This document shows positions 46,168 to 56,332 of a DNA stretch of 64,000 nt, piece by piece (position 1 is the first letter of the stretch; each line of letters starts with the position of its first letter). A model generated the notes under the pieces. That model was not told the origin of the DNA, did not search any database, and saw only the letters and a list, made by a program, of their open reading frames with translations. The position numbers were made by a program, and so were the translations under genes. Where the stretch lies: the NCBI GenBank assembly GCA_965237985.1, contig OZ250161.1, forward strand, positions 1,240,001 through 1,304,000. Direction: 5' to 3'. The stretch is from G965212025 sp965237985 (GTDB taxonomy: Bacteria; Pseudomonadota; Gammaproteobacteria; Poriferisulfidales; Oxydemutatoraceae).

Positions 46168-47540
46168 TCAAAAGAACATGATGGCACCACAAGCGCAAAC
46201 ACACTCTCATCAGCTTCGCCGCCGTTATGTGCTTCGCTCTTGGTACTGGTGTACTCAGCGACCAGATTCAACGCTTCTCCCAGCGGATGATGCATGCCAA
46301 CAATCCAGGATGTATTACTTTTTACCAAGGTCCCTCGTATTTAAGTTGGTGGCTGCGAGAAATTTATGCTGTCGTTCCTCATCCTCAACCAAGTCAAGAT
46401 TGCTTTCACCATAGCTGAGACCAAACTTCGTGCCGAACACGGGGAGGACTGCAGTAATTTGAACGTAGAAACCATCGGAATCGCGCTCTTTAATCGTTTC
46501 AAGGACAGGACCACGCTGATCAATTCCGTCGGGGGTTACCGATCTCAGTGCCAGGCCATCCAGAAAAAAGCCGGTTGTGCCAAGACCTTCGCCATCGTAG
46601 TGATACCCTACCAGCGTAAAGGGCGCCCAGAACAGCCTGGCACCAAAGTCAAAACCTTACTGGCATCCAAATCCTCCGTTCTGCCACTAAAATCTGTTTT
46701 CTGGTAAATAAAGCCTGCCCAAAAATCAATGCCACTGTCACTGGACAGCTCGGCAGCGTAGTTGATTTTGCCTGCGAAACCCGGAGTATCTTTTTCCTGG
46801 CTCAGCGCCAGGCGCGTGTAATCTTCTCTAGAATCATAATAACTGCTGCCAACAGCCCACGGGTCAACAACTGCCACGGTAAAGGAAAATTCGTCGCAGC
46901 TGGGTAACTGGTACTGCAGCTGCGCTTTCCAGTCCGCATAGAGATAACCGACGTCTATGCGACCATTCGAAGTGTGTCCATCACTGACCGAACCATCGCT
47001 GAGCATTCCCACTCCCAGAAGCGTCATGTCATTGAGAATGGCATCGGAACCAGACACTCCAAGGTCGCGACCAATTTTGAAGGTCCCTAATTCGTCGTTG
47101 CCGAAGGTCAGGAAAACCTGACGGAAATTCGCTTGATTACGACCCAAAGCACTGCTGAAGTTTTCTGCGCTGCCACTTTGGACGCCGGGTTGAAAACTCA
47201 GGTGAACCGCGGTCTGGATGCCGCTTTCGGTTTCCGGACGCGCATAGAAATTCAACCACGCCGCAACAGGCCGGTACGTACATCATTGACGTCGTAGTCT
47301 GCGGCGTTGGAGCCGCAGGCAAGGCCTGCGGAAACAGGCACAGTCAGACCAACAATCTGATCCGACCTTGGTCTGCTGTCACAATCCACAAAGGTATAAA
47401 ACAAGTTGACATTAGCGCTGAAGTCAACCTCCCAAGTCGCCCATCCGCATCATGGACAGGCCTTCAAACGCAGAAAAGACCACAGCACTGCAGCCCTCCA
47501 TGAACAACACCAGCGGCAATATCAACACACTACTTTTCAC
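46168..47540 (-). pseudogene. Decayed tandem copy of the porin gene
   Basis: Homologous along its length to the intact porin just upstream (47634-48890). It seems to start at GTG 47540, reads ...VFSAFEGLSMMRMG, and then frameshifts near 47434 where one extra base follows MRMG. The middle frame (47255-46608) keeps the porin pattern LTFGNDELGTFKIGRDLGVS. Further indels occur in the C-terminal part, including one extra base that turns FALGAIMFF into FALVVPSCS. The stop corresponding to the porin end is at 46168-46170. It makes no functional barrel. Confidence 0.88.
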
Positions 47541-47585
47541 TGCACTCCTTACCCGGATAACAACCGCCTACTCACCCAACCCGAC

Positions 47586-47609
47586 CCCAGTGGTCAAATC
47601 ACCACTGGG
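47586..47609 (-). terminator. Hairpin downstream of the intact porin
   Basis: CCCAGTGGT (47586-47594) pairs with ACCACTGGG (47601-47609), a perfect 9-bp stem with a 6-base loop, starting 25 bases after the porin stop. No clear run of T follows on the minus strand, so it may act as a 3' stabiliser or weak terminator. Confidence 0.45.
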
Positions 47610-47633
47610 TACAGGGTGGTTTATGCGAGTGAA

Positions 47634-48890
47634 TTAAAAGAACATGATGGCGCCGAGCGCAAACACGTCTTCCTCTGCTTTGTGACCGGCGTGTGCCTGA
47701 GACTCTGTATTGGTGTATTCAGCAACCAGATTCAACGCTTCGCCAAGCGGATGATAAACACCGACAATCCACGATTCATTGCTTTTTACCAAATTGTTAC
47801 CTGCTGCGACTTCACCGCTGGTCAGGTCCAGACTGCTTTCGCCATAGCTGAGACCCAGTTTGGTGCCGGTTTCAGGAACAGTCATCGTTCCCTGCACATA
47901 ATAGCCGTCCGAATCACGCTCCTCAAAATTGCCATTCGCATCGTCTCCCAAACCGTCCAGAAGAAAGCCGGTTGTGCCTATCCCTTCACCATCGTAGTAA
48001 TAACCTACAAAGCCAAAGGGTCCCGAGGAAACCTTGAAGCCTATGTCGAAACCTGTGGCATCAGTATCCGGATCAGCACCTTCAAAATCTACGCTTTGAT
48101 AAATGAAGCTTGCCCAGAGACCAAAACTGCCGAAATCAGCTTCCCCATTGTAATTGACTTTGCCTTCAAAGCCGGGAGTATCCTGCTTCTGGTTGAGTTC
48201 CCCACCAGTCCACGGGTCCACCACTGCCACAGTGAAGGAAAGTCCGTCATAACTGGGCGACTGGTATTGGACCTGCGCTTTCCAGTCCGCATAGAGATAA
48301 CCAACGCCTATGCGACCAAGCGAAGTGCGTCCATCACCGACCGTGAGATCGCTGACCGTTCCCACACCCAAAAGCGTCATGTCATTGAGAATGGCATCGG
48401 AACCAAAAACCCCGAGATCGCGCCCGATTTTGAAAGTCCCCATTTCGTCATTGCCGAAGGTCAGGAAAACCTGGCGAAAATTCGCTGAATTAGGACCCAA
48501 AGCACTGCTGAACTCTCGTTCGCCGTGAGTGCCGACACCAGGTTGAAAACTCAGGTGAACCGCGGTCTGGATGCCGCTTTCGGTTTCTGTGCGTGCATAG
48601 AAATTAAACCAGGCAGGCAACAGCCCGGTACGAACATCATTGACGTCGTAGTCTTCGCCATTGGACCCACAGGCAAGACCACCAGCAACAACAGCAGCTG
48701 GATCAGCAACATAACCTACACCAGCACCGTCGCAATCCACAAAGGTGTAGAAGGCGTTGACGTTGCCGCTGAAATCTACTTCCCAAGCGCCCATCCGCAT
48801 CATGGACAAACCTTCGAAAGCAGAAAAAGCCGCAGAACTGTAGGCTATCAGCACTAAAGCACCTACAGACGTGGATAATAGTTTTTTCAT
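47634..48890 (-). CDS. Outer-membrane porin
   Basis: A 418-residue porin. MKKLLSTSVGALVLIAYSSA followed by AFSA is the signal peptide. The mature protein alternates beta strands with acidic loops, keeps ...RQVFLTFGNDEMGTFKIGRD (the porin loop 3 region) and ends in ...ALGAIMFF, the C-terminal phenylalanine needed for barrel insertion. It resembles porins of Nitrosomonas/Methylococcus-type bacteria more than OmpC. I start at ATG 48890; the upstream 37 codons lie ahead of the signal sequence. A decayed copy follows 93 bases downstream. Substrate preference is unknown. Confidence 0.9.
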   Translation of the reverse strand: MKKLLSTSVGALVLIAYSSAAFSAFEGLSMMRMGAWEVDFSGNVNAFYTFVDCDGAGVGYVADPAAVVAGGLACGSNGEDYDVNDVRTGLLPAWFNFYARTETESGIQTAVHLSFQPGVGTHGEREFSSALGPNSANFRQVFLTFGNDEMGTFKIGRDLGVFGSDAILNDMTLLGVGTVSDLTVGDGRTSLGRIGVGYLYADWKAQVQYQSPSYDGLSFTVAVVDPWTGGELNQKQDTPGFEGKVNYNGEADFGSFGLWASFIYQSVDFEGADPDTDATGFDIGFKVSSGPFGFVGYYYDGEGIGTTGFLLDGLGDDANGNFEERDSDGYYVQGTMTVPETGTKLGLSYGESSLDLTSGEVAAGNNLVKSNESWIVGVYHPLGEALNLVAEYTNTESQAHAGHKAEEDVFALGAIMFF

Positions 48891-49102
48891 AACTACATTC
48901 TCCTCTTCAAAATTACAGCCACCCTCCGCGACGATTCCACACAGCTGACCCAAGGGCAGCTGAAACGATTTGCGGTTGGCCTCAAAATAAATACCCATCA
49001 CCTCAACTCTTCCTTCGCATGAAGGCCGGCAGGGGCAACAAGTCCGTGATGATTATGACCATAAGACAAGGAAAGTCAACACCTTGCCCGATCCTGGAAT
49101 CT

Positions 49103-50785
49103 TCAGTCAGTCACTGCGCCAAGAGAAGCTGAACTGACCTGGCGGGCATACTTGGCAAGCACCCCGGTCTTGTAACGCGGTCGGGGCGGTTTCCATTTTG
49201 TCAGGCGGGTGCGCATCTGGGACTCCGGAATGTCCAGGTCCAGCGTGCGCTTTCTGGCATCGATGGTAATCCGGTCACCATTTTTTACGATCGCCAAGGC
49301 CCCTCCCACGGCCGCCTCGGGAGAGATATGTCCAACTACAAAGCCGTGGCTGCCTCCGGAAAAACGTCCGTCCGTTATCAGCGCCACATCCATACCAAGC
49401 CCTCTGCCTACGACTGCTGAAGTCGGGGCGAGCATCTCGCGCATGCCCGGCCCGCCTCTGGGTCCTTCATAGCGAATCACAATGACATCACCCTTTTGCA
49501 CGGTGCCGTCCAGGATGCGCTTCAATGCCTCTTCCTCAGAAGCAAAAACCCGTGCTTTGCCGCTGAAACGTTGCCCTTCTTTGCCGGTAATTTTTGCCAC
49601 CGCTCCCTCCGGCGCCAGTGTTCCATACAAAACCACCAGGTGACCCGTTTTTTTAATCGGGTCAGCAAAACTGCGCACGACCTGTTGGCCAGGCGGATAC
49701 GGTGCCACGTCAGCAAGGTTCTCCGCCAAGGTTTTTCCGGTCACAGTCAGGCAGTCCCCGTGCAACAGGCCTTCATCCAGCAACATTTTCATCAGCGGCA
49801 AAACGCCGCCCACCGCAATCAGTTCAGACATCATATAGCGGCCACTCGGCCGCAGGTCTGCCAGCACGGGAACACGCCTGCCAATCCGCGTGAAGTCCCT
49901 CAGCCCCAGGCGCACGCCGGCCGCAGAGGCAATGGCAATCAAATGCAGTACCGCGTTGGTCGAACCGCCCAAAGCCATCACGACCGTGATCGCGTTCGCA
50001 AACGCTTTTCGGGTCATGACATCGCGCGGCAAAATCCCTTTTTCCGTCAACGCCATGACCGCCCGCCCGGCAAGGCAGGCATCCTGTGCTTTGGCACGGG
50101 AAACCGCGTTTTGCGCCGAGCTCCCCGGCAGGCTCATCCCCATTGCCTCTATGGCACAGGCCATGGTGTTGGCCGTGTACATGCCGCCACACGAACCGGG
50201 GCCTGGTATGGCACGTTGCTCGATTTCCCGGAATTCTTTTCTTCCTATTTCTTTTTTCGCAAGTGCGCCCACAGCCTCAAATACGGAAACAATGTCCACT
50301 TTCATGCCACGATGTTTTCCCGGCATGATGGTGCCGCCGTAAACAAACACGGCCGGCCGGTTCAAACGCGCCATTGCCATCAGACAGGCAGGCATGTTCT
50401 TGTCGCAACCCCCGACGGCCACGAGCCCATCGAAGCCTTCACAGCAAACCACGGTTTCAATGGAGTCGGCAATGACTTCACGCGAAACCATGGAATATTT
50501 CATGCCCTCTGAACCCATGGATATGCCGTCGGAAACCGTGATCGTATTGAAAGTCACCGCCTTGCCCCGAGCTTTGTTCACTCCTCGGGCAACGTGGCCT
50601 GCCAGCTCATTGATATGGATGTTGCAGGGCGTGACTTCGCTCCAGGTTGAAGCGACGCCAATCTGCGGCTTTTTGAAATCACCTTCGCTGAAGCCCACAG
50701 CACGCAACATGGCACGGCTTGGTGCGCGCGTGACCCCATCAACCACAACGGCTGAATAACGTCTTGCCTTCTGGTCTTTTTCCAT
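49103..50785 (-). CDS. ilvD: Dihydroxy-acid dehydratase IlvD
   Basis: Dehydrates 2,3-dihydroxy acids in isoleucine/valine synthesis using an iron-sulfur cluster. The 560-residue protein carries the cluster and metal motifs in EVTPCNIHINELA, VGGCDKNMPACLMAMARLN and PGPGSCGGMYTANTMACAIE, and GRFSGGSHGFVVGHISPEA near the C-terminus. ATG 50785 gives the usual MEKDQKARRYSAVVVDG start. It is divergently transcribed from the nitrilase gene with about 85 bases between starts. Confidence 0.96.
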   Translation of the reverse strand: MEKDQKARRYSAVVVDGVTRAPSRAMLRAVGFSEGDFKKPQIGVASTWSEVTPCNIHINELAGHVARGVNKARGKAVTFNTITVSDGISMGSEGMKYSMVSREVIADSIETVVCCEGFDGLVAVGGCDKNMPACLMAMARLNRPAVFVYGGTIMPGKHRGMKVDIVSVFEAVGALAKKEIGRKEFREIEQRAIPGPGSCGGMYTANTMACAIEAMGMSLPGSSAQNAVSRAKAQDACLAGRAVMALTEKGILPRDVMTRKAFANAITVVMALGGSTNAVLHLIAIASAAGVRLGLRDFTRIGRRVPVLADLRPSGRYMMSELIAVGGVLPLMKMLLDEGLLHGDCLTVTGKTLAENLADVAPYPPGQQVVRSFADPIKKTGHLVVLYGTLAPEGAVAKITGKEGQRFSGKARVFASEEEALKRILDGTVQKGDVIVIRYEGPRGGPGMREMLAPTSAVVGRGLGMDVALITDGRFSGGSHGFVVGHISPEAAVGGALAIVKNGDRITIDARKRTLDLDIPESQMRTRLTKWKPPRPRYKTGVLAKYARQVSSASLGAVTD

Positions 50786-50869
50786 TGTCGTGCCGGGCAC
50801 CCCGACCGGCACCTCAAACGTGATTATAATGCGAATGCGGGCAGTCGCAAAAAAGCAGTTGAAGCAGAT

Positions 50870-51694
50870 ATGAAAGTAGCAGCAGTGCAAATGTGTTCCG
50901 GAGATTCGCTGAACGAGAACCTCCAGAGTGCCGGGCTGGCCATAAGGGAAGCCAGAAAACGTGGTGCCGAACTCGCCGTTCTGCCCGAGAATTTTGCTTT
51001 TTCAGGTGCCCGTCAGGCACTGCAGCTGGAATACACGGAAGCACAGGGAAAAGGGCCAATCCAGGATTTTCTGAGCGATTGTGCCCGCCGCAACAAAATC
51101 TGGATCGTCGGCGGCACGCTACCCATGACAAGCGATACACAAAACAAAGTCTGGTCGGCTTGCCTGATTTACGCCTCCGACGGAAGCTGTGCCGGCGTGT
51201 ACCACAAAATCCACCTGTTCGATGTGTATATCGAAGGGAGCAGTGAAAGATACGCTGAATCAGAAATCTTCAAGGGAGGACATGAACCTCTGGTACTGGA
51301 CACCCCCATAGGCAGACTGGGTGTGGCAATTTGTTACGACCTCCGCTTCCCCGAACAATTTCGCGCACTGGTCTCAGCCGGCGCACGCATCGTGGCACTG
51401 CCGGCCGCCTTCACCGCCGAGACTGGAAAAGACCATTGGGAATGCCTGGTTCGTGCCCGGGCCATCGAAAACCAGGTCTATTTCATTGCTGCAGCGCAAA
51501 CCGGCGAACTGCCGGGCGGCCGTAAAACGTGGGGACATTCCATGATTGTTGACCCTTGGGGCAACATCCTGGCACAGCGTGAAACCGAAACCGGCGTTGT
51601 CGTCGCCACCCTGGAGCGACAGCTTCAGGAACGCTTGCGCACGCAATTTCCCTGTTTGAATCATCGCGTTATGCTAAGGAGCTTAAAGTCATGA
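50870..51694 (+). CDS. Carbon-nitrogen hydrolase (deaminated-glutathione amidase type)
   Basis: Nitrilase-superfamily amidase, 274 residues. The catalytic Glu40 is in LAVLPENFAF, Lys113 in VYHKIHLFDVY and Cys155 in GVAICYDLRFPEQFR. HLFDV and the Y-x-E-S segment fit the Nit1/Nit2 branch that hydrolyses deaminated glutathione. The next gene, tldD, overlaps by 4 bases. This nitrilase-tldD-pmbA order is common in gammaproteobacteria. Confidence 0.92.
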   Translation: MKVAAVQMCSGDSLNENLQSAGLAIREARKRGAELAVLPENFAFSGARQALQLEYTEAQGKGPIQDFLSDCARRNKIWIVGGTLPMTSDTQNKVWSACLIYASDGSCAGVYHKIHLFDVYIEGSSERYAESEIFKGGHEPLVLDTPIGRLGVAICYDLRFPEQFRALVSAGARIVALPAAFTAETGKDHWECLVRARAIENQVYFIAAAQTGELPGGRKTWGHSMIVDPWGNILAQRETETGVVVATLERQLQERLRTQFPCLNHRVMLRSLKS

Positions 51695-53136
51695 CAGAAA
51701 AGGCACTGGAAAATGCCCAAGAAACCCTGCTGGTTTCCAAAGGCCTGGAACAATCTCACATTGATACGGCTTTGTCGCTGTTGCTTGGGCCCGGCGTGGG
51801 TGGCGGCGACCTGTATTTTCAAAAATCGCACCAGGAAACGTGGGCATTGGAAGATGGCATCGTCAAAGAAGCCGGATTCCATGTCGATCAGGGGCTGGGC
51901 ATTCGTGCCATAAGCGGCGAGCGTGCCGGTTTTGCGTATTCCAATGAAATCGTTCCGCCGGCTTTGTTTGCCGCCAGCAAAACGGCACGCGCGATCGCCA
52001 AAGCAGGAGAAAACCACGCCGTCCAAATCGCTCCCCGCCACCAAACCCCTTCGCTTTACACCACAAAGGAACCCGGTTCCAACCTGCTCGTAAAGGAAAA
52101 ACTCGACTTGCTTTACGAAGTAGACCGTGTGGCCCGTCAGGCTGATCCGCGTGTCGCTGAAGTCATGACTTCTTTATCGGGCAACCATGAAACTGTGCTG
52201 ATCGTGACGCAGGACGGTTCCATTTCCGCGGATATTCGGCCGCTGGTTCGCTTGAACGTAACCGTGATCGTAGCGCAGGGAAAACGGCGGGAACAAGGCA
52301 CGTCTGGCTCGGGAGGTCGTTATGGTTTTCACGAATTCATTGCCAAAGGCGAGGCGGGAAGACTTGCCCGGGAAGCGGTTCGTCAAGCATTGGTCAACCT
52401 GGAGGCACAAGCCGCTCCGGCCGGGGAAATGGTAGTGGTTCTTGGCCCTGGTTGGCCGGGCATTCTTTTGCATGAAGCCATTGGCCACGGCCTGGAAGGG
52501 GACTTCAATCGCAAGGGAACGTCGGCGTTTGCCGGACGCATCGGCGAAATCGTGGCAAGCCGAGGGGTAACCGTTGTCGATGACGGGACGCTTGAAAAAC
52601 GCCGAGGTTCTTTGAACATTGACGATGAGGGAACACCCACTCAGCGCACAGTGCTCATTGAAGACGGCAAATTACAGTGCTACATGCAGGACCGCATGAA
52701 CGCGTCCCTGATGAAGGTTCCCCTTACCGGCAATGGCAGAAGAGAGTCTTACTCCCATTCGCCAATGCCCAGGATGACCAACACCTACATGTTGCCTGGG
52801 GACAGCACGCCCGAAGAAATCATTGCTTCAGTCAAAAAAGGAGTTTACGCCGTAAATTTCAGCGGCGGTCAAGTGGACATCACGTCCGGAAAGTTTGTTT
52901 TTTCCGCCTCCGAGGCCTATCGGATCGAAAATGGAAAACTGGGAAAGCCCATAAAGGGCGCGACCCTGATCGGCAACGGGCCTGATGTGCTGACCAGAGT
53001 CACCATGATCGGCAACGATCTGAAACTTGACGAAGGAGTTGGTACCTGCGGCAAAGAAGGGCAGCTGGTGCCGGTTGGTGTCGGTCAACCAACCATCAAA
53101 ATCAACGGACTTACGGTTGGCGGGACCAGTACCTGA
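51691..53136 (+). CDS. tldD: Metalloprotease TldD
   Basis: The zinc-bearing subunit of the TldD/TldE protease that processes modified peptides such as microcins. The 481-residue protein contains the HExxxH metal motif in LHEAIGHGLEGD (His261, Glu262, His266), and a C-terminal GTCGKEGQLVPVGVGQPTIK. GGRYGFHEF and VDDGTLEKRRGSLNIDDEG are family blocks. The start overlaps the amidase stop by 4 bases (ATGA). Its partner follows after a 289-base spacer. Confidence 0.95.
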   Translation: MTEKALENAQETLLVSKGLEQSHIDTALSLLLGPGVGGGDLYFQKSHQETWALEDGIVKEAGFHVDQGLGIRAISGERAGFAYSNEIVPPALFAASKTARAIAKAGENHAVQIAPRHQTPSLYTTKEPGSNLLVKEKLDLLYEVDRVARQADPRVAEVMTSLSGNHETVLIVTQDGSISADIRPLVRLNVTVIVAQGKRREQGTSGSGGRYGFHEFIAKGEAGRLAREAVRQALVNLEAQAAPAGEMVVVLGPGWPGILLHEAIGHGLEGDFNRKGTSAFAGRIGEIVASRGVTVVDDGTLEKRRGSLNIDDEGTPTQRTVLIEDGKLQCYMQDRMNASLMKVPLTGNGRRESYSHSPMPRMTNTYMLPGDSTPEEIIASVKKGVYAVNFSGGQVDITSGKFVFSASEAYRIENGKLGKPIKGATLIGNGPDVLTRVTMIGNDLKLDEGVGTCGKEGQLVPVGVGQPTIKINGLTVGGTST

Positions 53137-53425
53137 ATCAGCAGGCAGTACAATCCGGCCGCCAATGCTTCCGGGGTTATTCTCAAATTGGGCTTTTGCT
53201 TTTTAGGGAAGAACCACTGGGAAACCGGTTGCCGAAACTCATCAGGCTGATATCAGGGTGCTTTTAGAACCATTTTGAAGACCATTTATTATGAGCCAGT
53301 ACGGGATGATTGATGTACCTGGCAAAGGGCAAGCTGTGTCCTCATCTCATGACTCACTGTTTCACTGTGACAATTATTGAAGATGTGACCGCCAGGCTGG
53401 GTGCTGAAAAATTCCGGCAGACTGG
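53137..53425. other. Spacer between tldD and pmbA
   Basis: 289 bases with no gene or clear repeat. It is long for a tldD-pmbA pair and may carry a separate pmbA promoter. Confidence 0.4.
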
Positions 53426-54760
53426 ATGAATACGCTTCGCGAATCCGTTAAACAGGAACTGGAAGACGCTGCTGTCGGTGCGCTTGAGCATGCCAGAAAA
53501 CTGGGAGCATCCAGCGCCGAGGCCGCTGCCACGGTCAATGTCAGTCTTGCGGTCAATGCCCGTCTCGGAGAGGTTGAGAAAATCGAACACGGCAACGCCC
53601 ACGGTTTCACAGTAACGGTTTATTACGGAAAACAGAAGGGCAGCGCATCCAGTGCATCTCTCGGCACCGAGGAGGTGCAAGAAATCACCAGCCGGGCCTG
53701 CCAAATCGCGAAATACACTGCCTCGGACGCTTACGCCGGACTTGCAGATGCCGACATGCTCGCCCGAGACTGCCGGGATCTGGATCTGGATCACCCCTGG
53801 GAACTCGACCCTCAGGCCGCAATCAGCCTGGCAACAGCATGTGAAAACGCTGGGCGCTCCAACCCGCGCATTGTCAATTCGGAAGGCGCGTCTGTAGAGA
53901 CTTCCCGGGGCATGGTCTGCTATGCAAACACGCACGGCATTGCCCACACTTACGCCGGAACCAGCCATACGAACAGTTGCGTGGTCATTGCCGGGGACGG
54001 CAACAGTCTGCAGCGTGATTACTGGTACACAGTCAATCGTCATCCGAGCCGGCTCATGTCAGCGGAAGAAGTCGGTAAGCGTGCGGCGGCACGGGCATTG
54101 AAGCGCCTGGGTGCCCGAAAATTGAAAACCTGCAAAGCCTCGGTCTTGTTCGCCCCCGAGACCGCGCGAAGTCTGCTGTCACACTTCGTCGGAGCCGCAA
54201 GTGGCGGCGCCTTGTACCGCAAAGCTTCATTTTTGCTCGACGCGCTTGGCAAAAAAATATTCTCCAAACTCGTGCATATACGGGAAGAACCATTGCTTCC
54301 CGGCGCCATAGGCAGCGCCCCTTTTGATGCCGACGGCGTTGCTACCAAGGCACGAACCATTGTTGATTCCGGAAAACTGGAAGGCTATTTTTTAGGCAGT
54401 TACTCAGCACGCAAACTGGGAATGTGCACCACCGGCAACGCTGGAGGGGTACATAACCTGATCCTGCAACCCGGTTCCGGGAATTGCGAGGAAATCATGA
54501 AAGCCATGAACACGGGGTTGCTCGTCACCGAATTGATTGGCCAGGGGGTCAACATCCTGACCGGCGATTATTCACGCGGGGTTTCGGGGTTTTGGGTGGA
54601 AAACGGAGAGATTGCGTACCCGGTGGAGGAAATCACGATTGCGGGCAATATGAAAAACATGTTTGCCGGCATCAGCGCAGTGGGGGAAGACGTCGACGAT
54701 CGCACTAGTATCAGAAGTGGTTCTGTCTTGGTGAATGAAATGATTATTGCCGGAAGTTAG
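53426..54760 (+). CDS. pmbA: Metalloprotease TldE/PmbA
   Basis: The zinc-lacking partner of TldD, 444 residues. It shows the family blocks ASSAEAAATVNVSLAVNARL near residue 30, SHTNSCVVIAGDG, GALYRKASFLLDALGKKIFS and C-terminal EGYFLGSYSARKLGMCTTGN, with NILTGDYSRGVSGFWVENGE and PVEEITIAGNMKNMFAGISA. It lacks HExxxH, as expected. The start is ATG 53426. Confidence 0.95.
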   Translation: MNTLRESVKQELEDAAVGALEHARKLGASSAEAAATVNVSLAVNARLGEVEKIEHGNAHGFTVTVYYGKQKGSASSASLGTEEVQEITSRACQIAKYTASDAYAGLADADMLARDCRDLDLDHPWELDPQAAISLATACENAGRSNPRIVNSEGASVETSRGMVCYANTHGIAHTYAGTSHTNSCVVIAGDGNSLQRDYWYTVNRHPSRLMSAEEVGKRAAARALKRLGARKLKTCKASVLFAPETARSLLSHFVGAASGGALYRKASFLLDALGKKIFSKLVHIREEPLLPGAIGSAPFDADGVATKARTIVDSGKLEGYFLGSYSARKLGMCTTGNAGGVHNLILQPGSGNCEEIMKAMNTGLLVTELIGQGVNILTGDYSRGVSGFWVENGEIAYPVEEITIAGNMKNMFAGISAVGEDVDDRTSIRSGSVLVNEMIIAGS

Positions 54761-54981
54761 GAAGCGGATTTTCCCTGCCCGCATTCAACCTTGCCCCTGG
54801 TTATTTGGCACATCTTTGCAAAGCCGACCTGCTTGCAGCTTGCAATGCTTTGAAAAACAGTTTCTGGTCGTTTTGTCGCCGCCTTACGGTTGCTGCCGGA
54901 TAGACTTCAAAGCTCTGCCGCAATTGAAAATCGCAACCCCGAAAACCGCAGGCAGCTTCCCCATCTCTGCCTGCCGACATA

Positions 54982-55692
54982 ATGGCTAGCCAGCAACAAA
55001 GAGCAAAAAAGCTGCTGATTTTGCAGTGGTTGTTGTTTGTTTCAGTGCTCGCTTTTCTGCTTTGGTTGCCTGTGGTCGAAGGGATTGCCTCCGAACTGTA
55101 TCACCGCGACCCAACCAGAATTACGCTGATCATTACCCTGCTTTTTTTTGGCGGTATGACACACGTCGGAATCAGAGTATTCGCACTGGCAAAAGAACAA
55201 GAACACCTGGCAAGTCTGATTGAAAACATCGCCAAACTGCGCATTGTTGATGGCTGCTTTTATTGCCAACAAACCCCGGTCAAAAGTTCGCCGATCGCCG
55301 ACTACTTTCGCGACCTTCTCATACAGCCTCAGTCACCGGAAAATTCAAGCCGGCGTCTGGATGAAATCTTGGCGGAAAAAATCAATGGCCAACACGAGTC
55401 AGGGTGGTTTTTGTCCGGACTGCTGATCAAATTGGGATTGCTGGGCACGGTGGTGGGTTTCATCTTGATGCTGGCTTCAGTTGCCGACATCACTTCCCTG
55501 CAACTGACACAGATGCAACAGGTGCTGACCAAAATGGCGGTCGGGATTGGAGTGGCGTTGAATACCACTCTCCTGGGGCTGATCGGCAGCATGGTGCTTG
55601 GCATGCAGTACCTGGTGCTTGACCGCACAGCGGATCGATTGCTTTCCAGCGCAGCACACTTTGCGCAAATGCGTTTTTCACAGCAGTCCTGA
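54982..55692 (+). CDS. MotA/TolQ/ExbB-type channel subunit
   Basis: A 236-residue membrane protein. Two hydrophobic segments lie near residues 13-30 and 48-66, then a cytoplasmic stretch with CFYCQQTP, then two more (about 147-172 and 193-215). LGLLGTVVGFILMLASV and KMAVGIGVALNTTLLGLIGS are the conserved MotA/TolQ/ExbB channel helices. These proteins use proton or sodium flow to move or energise a partner. The TolQ/ExbB partners TolR/ExbD have their counterpart in the next gene, 28 bases downstream. It is not a flagellar MotA, as it lacks that context. Confidence 0.85.
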   Translation: MASQQQRAKKLLILQWLLFVSVLAFLLWLPVVEGIASELYHRDPTRITLIITLLFFGGMTHVGIRVFALAKEQEHLASLIENIAKLRIVDGCFYCQQTPVKSSPIADYFRDLLIQPQSPENSSRRLDEILAEKINGQHESGWFLSGLLIKLGLLGTVVGFILMLASVADITSLQLTQMQQVLTKMAVGIGVALNTTLLGLIGSMVLGMQYLVLDRTADRLLSSAAHFAQMRFSQQS

Positions 55693-55720
55693 CCCCATCT
55701 GAAAAAAGGCGGGGGCTCTA

Positions 55721-56332
55721 ATGGCATTTGGCAGGCGAGTGCGCAATATCGACATCGACCCGTTTACAGACCTGCTGTTCAACGCCCTGCTGGCGTTCAC
55801 TTTTCTGTTCCTGGTGGCGATCATGTTTCTCAACCCGCCGGCGAAAAGCGGAGTTATTGACCCCAAGGCGGAATACATCATTACCGTAAAATGGCCCGAC
55901 TTCAGTGAAGACGATCTCGACATCTGGGTTGAGGACCCACAAGGACGCGTTGTCTGGTTCCGTTCCATGTCCCAAGGTTTTATGCATCTCGAGCGTGACG
56001 ACCGGGGGGTGATTAACGACACGATTGTGGTGGATGGGCGCGAGATCACCAACCCGCTGAACCAGGAAGTTGTCACGATTCGAAAAGTGGTGCCCGGTGA
56101 GTACGTGGTCAACCTGCACTATTATCAGTCCGCAAGCAGGCAATCAGTGACTGCGGAGGTCAGGGTGGTGAAAGTCAATCCAAAGCTGGAAGTAATTTAT
56201 TACGGCAATGTTGATTTGCAACACGCGGGAGACGAGCGCACGGCGGTACGCTTTCGAATTAGAGAAAATGGAACCATCAGCTCAGTGAACACCAGCCTGG
56301 CGAAAAAACTGGTACAGGTGGAAGCCAGATGA
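55721..56332 (+). CDS. ExbD/MotB-like membrane anchor with a periplasmic beta domain
   Basis: A 203-residue protein with one N-terminal transmembrane helix. IDIDPFTDLLFNALLAFTFL places an aspartate at the start of the helix, as in ExbD/TolR/MotB. The periplasmic part has SEDDLDIWVEDPQGRVVWF, a DUF2135/YfaP-like strand pattern (D-x-D-x-W-V-x-D-P-x-G), not the usual ExbD fold. Its role may be to sense or bind something in the periplasm, with ion flow from the channel partner. It overlaps the next gene by 4 bases. Confidence 0.7.
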   Translation: MAFGRRVRNIDIDPFTDLLFNALLAFTFLFLVAIMFLNPPAKSGVIDPKAEYIITVKWPDFSEDDLDIWVEDPQGRVVWFRSMSQGFMHLERDDRGVINDTIVVDGREITNPLNQEVVTIRKVVPGEYVVNLHYYQSASRQSVTAEVRVVKVNPKLEVIYYGNVDLQHAGDERTAVRFRIRENGTISSVNTSLAKKLVQVEAR

